Shown: piece after piece, positions 49,186-56,740 of the stretch | How the letters are laid out: each line of letters starts with the position of its first letter | How positions within the stretch are numbered: position 1 is the first letter of the stretch | Source of the DNA: Candidatus Woesearchaeota archaeon | Lineage (GTDB): Archaea; Nanobdellota; Nanobdellia; Woesearchaeales; GW2011-AR15 | Direction of reading: 5' to 3' | NCBI GenBank assembly: GCA_016935095.1 | Contig: JAFGRO010000021.1 | Location: 1-64,000, forward strand | DNA length: 64,000 bases | Program-made: the position numbers and the translations under genes | The notes under the pieces: generated by a model | Seen by the model: the letters and a program-made list of their open reading frames with translations, nothing else | What the model was told of the DNA's origin: nothing | The model's database searches: none

Positions 49186-51885
49186 TCATGATAGGAATAT
49201 ACCTGGTTTTGCCAAAGGATCCATAGCATCGTACCTTCCATTGACAAGTTTTGCCGCAAACCTGCATCCTCCAAGACAACCATTTAAGTATTTGCACTCC
49301 TTGCATCTGTCCGGAAAGACCTTCAATTTTCTTATGTCTGCAGATAAACCGCAGGTCCAAGCTTTTTCTAATGGATCATTCAATATTCTTCCTATCTCTT
49401 CATTAATAGAATAACAGGGTTTGATATTGCCGGAAGGATCAATAACAAGCTTATCAAATATTCCGCATATAGTTGCGCCTTTTGAAAAAAGTTTTACCTT
49501 CTCAGGTTCATATGCACAAAAAGGGATTCCGTCAACAAATATTTCATCATACCTTTTAGTCAATAAAAGAAGCTTTTCAATCAATATCCTAACATCATCA
49601 TTGTCAATAGGCATCTTATTATCAGCTGTCGGTACAGGCCTTGCCAAGAACCATTCAACCTCCATTTCACCTATCAGCCTGAAATATTTTTCCAGCTGAT
49701 AAATATTGTCCTTTATCAAGACAGTGTTTAGCCTAAAAGGAATATTGTTTTTATTAAGAGAAGTAATTAGCTTTTTTTTGAAAGAGACTTCATCCTGGTT
49801 TAGAGAATGAAACGGCAGAAGCATATAATCAACAATGCCCCTCAGTGCGGAAAAATCATTGATAAGTGTGCCATTAGTGTTAACCAAAGTATATAGTGAT
49901 TTAGATTTGGCATATTTCAATATTTCATATAAATCTTTCCTAAGAAATGGCTCACCTCCTGTGAATCTAATGTTCCTGACTCCTGAACTTGCGATTTTAT
50001 CAATAATATCAAATATCTTTTTTTTCGGTAAATCTGGCAGGTTTCTTGAAAAACTATTCTTATTATAACAGAAATTGCATTTAAGATTGCATCTGGAAGT
50101 TATTTCAAACTTGATTTCGTATGGTTTGTCAATTATGGAGATGTTTTTGTTTTTATCTATCTTTACCAATTCTTTATATATTCCAGGATGAGGATGAACC
50201 ACCTTGACCTCAATTTTTTCAACATCTGGCAATGAATAAATAGTCTCAAGAAGAGTCTCAGCATTTATAATGGTTAAAGGCAATATTATAGACACCTCCT
50301 TTCCTAGAGAAACAATATTTTTTAAGCCAGTTATGGATTGAGATAATGTATTTTCTGTATCTGTCATAAAATCATTAATTTTATTATTCACTGCCGTAAA
50401 AAGAACAAAATAAAAATTATCTACAAAATCAGCTGTCTTTTCACAAAATTGTCTATAACAAAACATTCGTCCATTTGTATACAAACTAATATTGAATCCC
50501 TGCCCTTTAGCAAAAGCCAGAATATCAACGAAGTCTTTTCTGATATCTGCATTGCAGGGAAATATAATTTCTGAAATACCCTTTTTCTTAAGATCTACAA
50601 TTTCCTTTCTTATATCCTCATAAGATTTGTCAAATAGTTCTTTGTCACCAAAGTCCGTGCAAAAAGTGCAATTATTATTGCAGATACTTCCACATTTAAT
50701 CAAAGCAGGCTCAGTATAGGTATCTTGAAGAGAATTTTCATTTATTCCCTGTTCTTCAGATAAAGTATTTTCTTTTAAGTGTATTTGCTGTATTGCTCCG
50801 ATGGAGCAGACTTCTAGACAGCACAAACATTGTATGCATTTTTTTTTATTAATAATATATTTTCCGTGAGACTTTTTAATAGCATCTGCAGGGCAGGATT
50901 TAATACACGCACCACATAATTTACATTTTTCAGTAATCCATAATTCAAATGATTCTGTCGTTTTATTCAGCATTTTTTTATAAGATGAATGCTTCTTAAA
51001 TGAATCTATTGCTTGCAATCTCTGACCATAAATTTTTATTTTTCTAAAGTCATTAGTACCAAACCCCCGAAGTGCTGCATATCTTGATGTTAATATTTTG
51101 GAAGGTGTGTGTCCTGTTAATTTTGATGCGACTGTATCAATGGCCACAGCATCTTCTGATGTAATAATATAGCCTATCTTAACTGGTAAACCTGTTGTAG
51201 GACCTCCCTCGCCTTCCATTGCAACAACTGCATCCATAATATTAAGCTTTATCTTAGGCCGGATAAAAGAAAAAACATCAACGATTGCCTGATTGAAGTC
51301 TGTTATATCCTTGATTAGACTGTCCAAGCATTTCCTTCCTTCAGGAGATAAAAAACCAATACAGTTTTTTATCGCACCTGTCAAATATGTTATTGAATGG
51401 GACTTGAGTTTTGGAAGATTTATTATTACATCCGCATCAAAATATGCTTCTGCAAAACCTGTTTTATTCAGTACCACACTATCTTTAATATATTTTTCCA
51501 CAAATCCTTCATACTGAAAATCCCTGAAAGAGGAATTAGTATCCTGGATAATTTTTTTAATTCCTGTCTTTTCAATGGCCTCTTTGGGGCTTCCTGAAAG
51601 AGTTGATGCTGTCTGTTCGCCAACATAAACATAAGGCGTGATTTCTTTTACCAGTTCTATGACTGCTCTAATTAAAAGTGGATGAGTAACTGCAGCTTTT
51701 TCAGGAGTTCTGCAAGTACATATATTCGGTTTTATAAGTACTTTATCTTTTTGTTTTACATATTTATTCAATCCTCCAAGCAAATCTAAGGATTTTTGGA
51801 TAGCTTTTTTTATATTCTTATATCCATCACATTTCACTAATGCTAAATCTGACATCATGATATTGTTAATACATGTTTTATCCAT
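49186..51885 (-). CDS. Multi-domain fusion: DUF362, 2x[4Fe-4S] ferredoxin, rSAM, rSAM/SPASM
   Basis: DUF362-like 'KVLIKPNICTCRTPEKAAVTHPLLIRAVIELVKEI...DVIINLPKLKSHSITYLTGAIKNCIGFL'; ferredoxin 'CKLCGACIKSCPADAI...CIQCLCCLEVCSIGAI'; rSAM 'CNNNCTFCTDFG'; rSAM 'CNLKCNFCYNKN...NIRFTGGEPFLRKDLYEIL'; C-terminal SPASM-like 'CKECKYLNGCLGGCRFAA'. Confidence 0.9.
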   Translation of the reverse strand: MDKTCINNIMMSDLALVKCDGYKNIKKAIQKSLDLLGGLNKYVKQKDKVLIKPNICTCRTPEKAAVTHPLLIRAVIELVKEITPYVYVGEQTASTLSGSPKEAIEKTGIKKIIQDTNSSFRDFQYEGFVEKYIKDSVVLNKTGFAEAYFDADVIINLPKLKSHSITYLTGAIKNCIGFLSPEGRKCLDSLIKDITDFNQAIVDVFSFIRPKIKLNIMDAVVAMEGEGGPTTGLPVKIGYIITSEDAVAIDTVASKLTGHTPSKILTSRYAALRGFGTNDFRKIKIYGQRLQAIDSFKKHSSYKKMLNKTTESFELWITEKCKLCGACIKSCPADAIKKSHGKYIINKKKCIQCLCCLEVCSIGAIQQIHLKENTLSEEQGINENSLQDTYTEPALIKCGSICNNNCTFCTDFGDKELFDKSYEDIRKEIVDLKKKGISEIIFPCNADIRKDFVDILAFAKGQGFNISLYTNGRMFCYRQFCEKTADFVDNFYFVLFTAVNNKINDFMTDTENTLSQSITGLKNIVSLGKEVSIILPLTIINAETLLETIYSLPDVEKIEVKVVHPHPGIYKELVKIDKNKNISIIDKPYEIKFEITSRCNLKCNFCYNKNSFSRNLPDLPKKKIFDIIDKIASSGVRNIRFTGGEPFLRKDLYEILKYAKSKSLYTLVNTNGTLINDFSALRGIVDYMLLPFHSLNQDEVSFKKKLITSLNKNNIPFRLNTVLIKDNIYQLEKYFRLIGEMEVEWFLARPVPTADNKMPIDNDDVRILIEKLLLLTKRYDEIFVDGIPFCAYEPEKVKLFSKGATICGIFDKLVIDPSGNIKPCYSINEEIGRILNDPLEKAWTCGLSADIRKLKVFPDRCKECKYLNGCLGGCRFAAKLVNGRYDAMDPLAKPGIFLS

Positions 51886-52119
51886 TTATTTTAATAGGAA
51901 ATTGGAGTATATATTTAAAAAAATCCTTTAATCCTCAAACTTAAAAGTACAGATAGTTGCAAGCAGTGCAATTTACACATGATAATTCTCTTCCTGTCCA
52001 CCTGTTCAAGGAAAATACAAAAATACCTCTTAAAATTGAGAGATAATATGTGTTGAAATGCAAAAAAGTGTAGATATCTCTTTGCTGAATTGAATTAATA
52101 AATATGAGACTAATTAGTA

Positions 52120-52512
52120 CTAGTAGCTTGCATGGCTGCCGTGGCTGCTGTGGCTACCGTGGCTGCTGTGGCTGCCGTGGCTGCTGTGGCTGCTGTGGCT
52201 GCCGTGGCTGCCGTGGCTGCCGTGGCTGCCGTGACTGCTGTGACTGCCGTGACTGGCGTGACTGGCGTGGCTGCTGTGGCTGGCGTGATGTGTGTGTGTT
52301 GCTGTGACTGTACAGGACGTGGCTGTACAACTTCCCCCCAATACAATCGTTCCTGCTTTTACCTCTTTTGCACTCAGAACAGCTGAAATTGCCGCTGTGC
52401 CAATAAAAGTTCCAAGAGTAAATAAAGAATGCTTTGATATATTCCCCTCTTCATTCATTATAAAAGAAGATATTTTTTTCTTAATTTTAGGCAACACGCT
52501 CTTTTTTGGCAA
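52120..52512 (-). CDS. hxsA-like: His-Xaa-Ser repeat precursor peptide (HxsA-like)
   Basis: '...MNEEGNISKHSLFTLGTFIGTAAISAVLSAKEVKAGTIVLGGSCTATSCTVTATHTH' followed by 18 consecutive H-[AGS]-S triplets and a terminal Tyr; adjacent to an HxsB-like rSAM. Confidence 0.85.
   Translation of the reverse strand: MPKKSVLPKIKKKISSFIMNEEGNISKHSLFTLGTFIGTAAISAVLSAKEVKAGTIVLGGSCTATSCTVTATHTHHASHSSHASHASHGSHSSHGSHGSHGSHGSHSSHSSHGSHSSHGSHSSHGSHASY
52126..52287 (-). repeat. 9-nt tandem repeat (18 units) encoding (His-Xaa-Ser)18
   Basis: Consensus CAC-[GC/AG/GC]N-AGC on the minus strand; GC-rich block in an AT-rich window. Confidence 0.95.
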
Positions 52513-52595
52513 TTTCAGGTACCTCTAAATAAAATTACAAATATTACCAATAAAAGCCATTATATTTATAATTTTTTCTAATTAGAAAAAGAAAA

Positions 52596-54014
52596 TCACA
52601 GCTTATAAGGGGTTTTTAATTTTCCTTTTTTAAGATTTTCATTAAATTTAGTGTCAAAAATAATCTTTTCAAATAAATAATCAAACTGTCCTTTTAAAAT
52701 CCTGCACCTGAAATCTGTTGCAAGCTTCGGGATCAGGTTTCCTGTGGACATATAACAGTTTACAGGGCACAAACCACAATAAGGCTGGTATGTACATGAA
52801 TTGCACAAACAGGCATCATTAACAGATGATGAAATTAAGCTACATGTTTTCTCAGAACATAGGACTTCCCTATAACTGTTTTCAAAAACAGTACCAAGCT
52901 TAAAAATTTCTTCACCAACCATCCGTCCTTCATCACAACTGTAAATACTGCCATTAAACTGGTAAGCCAGCTGGCCAATTGCCGCGCCGCAGGGACTCAT
53001 CAAATCTAAGTACATAGGATCTTCTTTAGTCATGATTTTCAATAACATGTATAAACTCGAAACCTCGATTATATTATCTTGCAAATAAACATAATCAATT
53101 ATTTTTTTCCAGAATTCAAGATATTCCTCTGGAGAGTATGAGATTTTTTTCCATATATTTAATGCATATCCAAGATTATTAAGGAATCTGATCCATAATC
53201 TGGATAGTTTTAAACTCTGATATGCATCAATTATTTCCATAGGGTATTTTAAAGAATTTTTAGTAGTAACCATCAATGCATTTATACCTATTTTATTTCT
53301 TTTTTTTATTGCTTTTATCCATTTTATTACATCAGGATAAGAGCTTCCCCTGTTTAATAATTTCCTGTTGAAATCATGTACTATTTTCGGCCCGTCTAAT
53401 GAAGTGCATATACCAACTTTATTATCTTCTAAAAATTTCAGGATTTCATCATTCATCAAGGTTAGGTTAGTTACAATTGAAAACCTTAAATCTTTCTTAT
53501 ATTCTGAATTGAGCTTTTTAGCATAATTTATAATGAATTTTACAATATCAAAATTAACCAGAGGCTCGCCTCCCTGGAATTCAATTGTAAGGGCATTTGA
53601 AGGGGCCTGAAAAATAAATTCAACTGTTTTTTGAGCTGTTATTTTGTCCATATCATATTCTTTTTTAGATATGTGTTTAGAGGCTGAATGGCAATAAACG
53701 CATGCCATATTGCATCTAAGTGTTACTACAATTATATGCAGTGATGTTCCCTGAAAAAGCTGCCTTTTTTTCCTTTTATAAGAGTCTACAATCATGTCAA
53801 AATTATTTTTAGTTAGAATAATTCCCTTTTCTTCCAGATTGAGATATAATTCTTCAGTTAGAGTATGCCCCATTAGTTTTGCATATTCTTCTCTTTTCAG
53901 AGCAGCCCAAGAGCCGGAATCTGTCACTATTAAAATCCTGTCCCTGATTTTTTTGGTCTTAATATTATTCAGCTTATAATCAGAAAGAATTTTTCTCCCG
54001 TTAATAAATTGCAT
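52596..54014 (-). CDS. hxsB: Radical SAM/SPASM maturase, HxsB-like (His-Xaa-Ser system)
   Basis: 'TSLHIIVVTLRCNMACVYCHSASKHISKKEYDMDKITAQKTVEFIFQAPSNALTIEFQGGEPLVNFDIVKFII'; SPASM-like 'CLCNSCTYQPYCGLCPVNCY'. Confidence 0.85.
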   Translation of the reverse strand: MQFINGRKILSDYKLNNIKTKKIRDRILIVTDSGSWAALKREEYAKLMGHTLTEELYLNLEEKGIILTKNNFDMIVDSYKRKKRQLFQGTSLHIIVVTLRCNMACVYCHSASKHISKKEYDMDKITAQKTVEFIFQAPSNALTIEFQGGEPLVNFDIVKFIINYAKKLNSEYKKDLRFSIVTNLTLMNDEILKFLEDNKVGICTSLDGPKIVHDFNRKLLNRGSSYPDVIKWIKAIKKRNKIGINALMVTTKNSLKYPMEIIDAYQSLKLSRLWIRFLNNLGYALNIWKKISYSPEEYLEFWKKIIDYVYLQDNIIEVSSLYMLLKIMTKEDPMYLDLMSPCGAAIGQLAYQFNGSIYSCDEGRMVGEEIFKLGTVFENSYREVLCSEKTCSLISSSVNDACLCNSCTYQPYCGLCPVNCYMSTGNLIPKLATDFRCRILKGQFDYLFEKIIFDTKFNENLKKGKLKTPYKL

Positions 54015-54252
54015 TTTGCATTAATCCTAATACATAATTATAAAAGTCATAACCTAAATTATTTATATCAATTTCTTTGGATTTAGGCTTTAAATTTACT
54101 GAAATTTGGTCATTCTTGTCTCCGTCCATAAATATCCAGCAGCTTTCAGTAAAGTCCTTAGAAGCAGCTAAAATTGCAGCAAAACCATAAAACCTTGTAT
54201 CAAAATTCAGTTTAACTTCATTCTTTTTTTTGTCAATAATAAGTTTATTCAT
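54001..54252 (-). CDS. Second HxsD-like protein (short, ~83 aa; start re-assigned to ATG at 54252)
   Basis: 'NFDTRFYGFAAILAASKDFTESCWIFMDGDKNDQISVNLKPKSKEIDINNLGYDFYNYVLGLMQ' aligns with the upstream HxsD-like protein. The ORF-track N-terminus is out-of-frame read-through of hxsD1. Confidence 0.65.
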   Translation of the reverse strand: MNKLIIDKKKNEVKLNFDTRFYGFAAILAASKDFTESCWIFMDGDKNDQISVNLKPKSKEIDINNLGYDFYNYVLGLMQNAIY

Positions 54253-54778
54253 TGTCATTGCATGAATCACTTTCGTCCTTTTCCTGATCTTTGCCATATT
54301 TTTCTTCCCAGGGCACTGCAATTCCAAGAGGATCATCAATATAATCCAGACCATCACTATCTGAATCATCATCATTTGTATCAACTTTATCATCGTCTGA
54401 ACCTGGCTCTTCAAATTCATCAATCAGATTGGTTGCAAGTGCTTTGCTAACAATTGCTTCTTTCACAGGTCTTGTTTTTTCTGAATTGATACTAAAAACA
54501 GCATAGTTAAGAAGTTCATTATTAAAATCCCTTCCAAGAGATTCAATATCCTGTGGATTTTTAGGCCTGAGCTCTACAATGATTTCTTCTTCGGGATCTC
54601 CTCCTAATAAGATATATGCCCTGTCTAAAAAAATATAACATGCAGAATAAACAATGTCCAGTGGATAAAAAACAGGATTCACCGAAACTGCTACATAACC
54701 CTCTTCATCATGTAACTCAAGATTGTCTATTTTTCTTGTTTTGAAAGAAGATTCTTCTGAACTCATTTTCCCCCCCAC
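54245..54778 (-). CDS. hxsD: HxsD-like protein with acidic C-terminal extension
   Basis: 'VSVNPVFYPLDIVYSACYIFLDRAYILLGGDPEEEIIVELRPKNPQDIESLGRDFNNELLNYAVFSINSEKTRPVKEAIVSKAL' resembles the HxsD family (incl. LLN-Y motif). Confidence 0.8.
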   Translation of the reverse strand: MGGKMSSEESSFKTRKIDNLELHDEEGYVAVSVNPVFYPLDIVYSACYIFLDRAYILLGGDPEEEIIVELRPKNPQDIESLGRDFNNELLNYAVFSINSEKTRPVKEAIVSKALATNLIDEFEEPGSDDDKVDTNDDDSDSDGLDYIDDPLGIAVPWEEKYGKDQEKDESDSCNDNE

Positions 54779-54803
54779 TTGTTTCTAGTTATCAGATATA
54801 AAA

Positions 54804-55940
54804 TTAATTTATAAAGCTTTCCAATAATTGTCTGAGAAATATTAAAAAATTTCCCCTGCACAGCAAGGTGATAATTACGCCTATGAACATGGATACGGCA
54901 AAGTGAATCTTTTCATGTATAAAGATAATATGCTCTTTAATTTTTCCTCCTGAATGCAGAGTATTTATCTTTTTTACATCTTCTTTTGTAAGGGACTTGT
55001 AATTATCAAGGATAGTCTCCTTTTTCTGGAATGCTTCAAAAATACTATTAACAAATGAAATTGAGGTTTCTTTTTTTTTAGTGTATTCTCCCTTACTTTC
55101 AATTATATCCTCTGCCAGGCACATTCCCTGCTTTAATGATTCAATATAAATTGGTTTTGAAAAAGCAATAAAAGAGAGATTTAAGACAAAATATCTCAGC
55201 AAAACAAAGAAGAGAAACAGCATTAAGAAATTTATTAAAAAAGTTAAGCTAAATATATTCTGAAAATCAAACACAAATCTGATAATCGAGAGCAAGAATC
55301 CTATTGCTGTCATATTAATATTCAGAATATTTGTAAAGAAAAGCATTAATATCAAAATAAATATTACATTGAATACCATTGTTGACTGTATTTTCAGGAA
55401 TTGTAATACTGCTGTGGTTATTGTATAAAATCCAAAAAGGAATATTGCCGAGCTGAACAAAAATTTCGGGTCTAATACAAGTATAAATTGTCTCAACAGA
55501 ATCTTAAATTTTATTTTAAAGATTATTTTTACTATAAAATACAAAAAAACAGGGGTGACTGTGTTTATAAGGAGGATATAAGACGGAAAATACCCTGTAT
55601 TGCCCCATTTATAAACTGATAACGGCACAAGCGCGGCATAAGCTAAAAATAATTTTGCATCTCCGGGAGCCCAGAGATTAGAGAGCCATAAAAAAAATCC
55701 AAAAACCAATGAGATCAGGATATTAATAAAATAGATTTTTATATAGTCTATATTTATTTCTGTCCCTTTACTCTTTAAATAGAAAATAGCAATGAGCAGG
55801 CTTAATACAGAGCTTAAAATTGCAATAACAACCCATTTGTTCCTGATTTTATTGTATTTCAGGTCCTGGTAAGAGGTTATTATTCCAAAGACAATAATTA
55901 TTATAATATTTATTGATTCAAATATTGTAAAATAATCCAT
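54804..55940 (-). CDS. A24 family prepilin peptidase-like membrane protein
   Basis: First Asp region 'FGIITSYQDLKYNKIRNKWVV'; second 'LWAPGDAKLFLAYAALVPL' (GxGD-like); multi-pass. Confidence 0.75.
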   Translation of the reverse strand: MDYFTIFESINIIIIIVFGIITSYQDLKYNKIRNKWVVIAILSSVLSLLIAIFYLKSKGTEINIDYIKIYFINILISLVFGFFLWLSNLWAPGDAKLFLAYAALVPLSVYKWGNTGYFPSYILLINTVTPVFLYFIVKIIFKIKFKILLRQFILVLDPKFLFSSAIFLFGFYTITTAVLQFLKIQSTMVFNVIFILILMLFFTNILNINMTAIGFLLSIIRFVFDFQNIFSLTFLINFLMLFLFFVLLRYFVLNLSFIAFSKPIYIESLKQGMCLAEDIIESKGEYTKKKETSISFVNSIFEAFQKKETILDNYKSLTKEDVKKINTLHSGGKIKEHIIFIHEKIHFAVSMFIGVIITLLCRGNFLIFLRQLLESFIN

Positions 55941-56068
55941 GTTATTCCTTCATCCTCATTTATCCTCATGCATTCTGAAAATAAATATCTTCCTTAAAAA
56001 ATATCAATCAGTAAATAATAGCTAAATAAATATAAATTTTTATATATTTCAGTCATAATATAGATGTT

Positions 56069-56740
56069 ATGAAAAAAAACAAAAAGATCTCACTTGTTAT
56101 CCCGACTCTTAACGAGGAAAAAAACATTGCATTTCTTTTAAAAAAAATTCCGGGATATATTGACGAGATAATAATTGTAGACGGATATTCCAGAGACAGG
56201 ACAGTTGCTGTTGCAAAGAAATTTAATTGCAGAATGTTCTTTGACAAATTCGGCAAAGGCTCTGCAATAACAAAAGGGATTAAAAAAAGCAAAGGGGATT
56301 TTATAATCATCATGGATGCTGATTTATCCCATAAAACAGATGAAATAAATCTTCTTATTAATGGTTTGCTAAAAGGATATGATGTAACAATGGGATCAAG
56401 GTTCATTAAAGGAGGTGGCAGCAGGGATATTTCTTTTATCAGGGTAATGGGAAATAAATTTTTTGTCATCCTTGTAAACTTCCTGTTTAGAGCAAAATAT
56501 ACAGATCTATGTTATGGGTACCGTGCTTTTAAAAGAGAATCTGTTAATGTCCTTAACCTCAAAAGCAAAGGATTTTCAATTGAAACAGAAATTTCTATTA
56601 AATGCGCAAAAAAAAAACTAAAGGTCCTGGAAATCCCGAGTTTTGAAAAAAAGAGGAGATTCGGCAAAGGGAAACTAAGGGCTATAGAAGACGGACTTAA
56701 AATTATGGAAACAATAATTAAAGAGGTAGTAAACAGATGA
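56069..56740 (+). CDS. GT2 glycosyltransferase (dolichyl/polyprenyl-phosphate sugar synthase-like)
   Basis: 'SLVIPTLNEEKNIAFLLKKIPGYIDEIIIVDGYSRDRTVAVAKKF...IIMDADLSHKTDEI'. Confidence 0.9.
   Translation: MKKNKKISLVIPTLNEEKNIAFLLKKIPGYIDEIIIVDGYSRDRTVAVAKKFNCRMFFDKFGKGSAITKGIKKSKGDFIIIMDADLSHKTDEINLLINGLLKGYDVTMGSRFIKGGGSRDISFIRVMGNKFFVILVNFLFRAKYTDLCYGYRAFKRESVNVLNLKSKGFSIETEISIKCAKKKLKVLEIPSFEKKRRFGKGKLRAIEDGLKIMETIIKEVVNR

Noticed and set aside
52104-52307. Cys/Gly/Arg-rich ORF 'RGCCGYRGCCGCRGCC...' resembling a Cys-rich peptide
   Set aside because: Antisense translation of the same HxS repeat; composition is a direct consequence of the repeat codons.
52132-52386. Ala/Val-rich ORF 'MAAVAAVATVAAVAAV...' on the plus strand, and the Thr/Ala-rich ORF 52110..52346 in another minus frame
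   Set aside because: Both are alternative-frame readings of the 9-nt HxS repeat; only the HxS frame has a leader, a plausible start and an adjacent maturase.
54253-54423. N-terminal Met/Ile-rich extension of ORF 54001..54423
   Set aside because: It overlaps hxsD1 out of frame; the ATG at 54252 gives a protein aligned to HxsD1.
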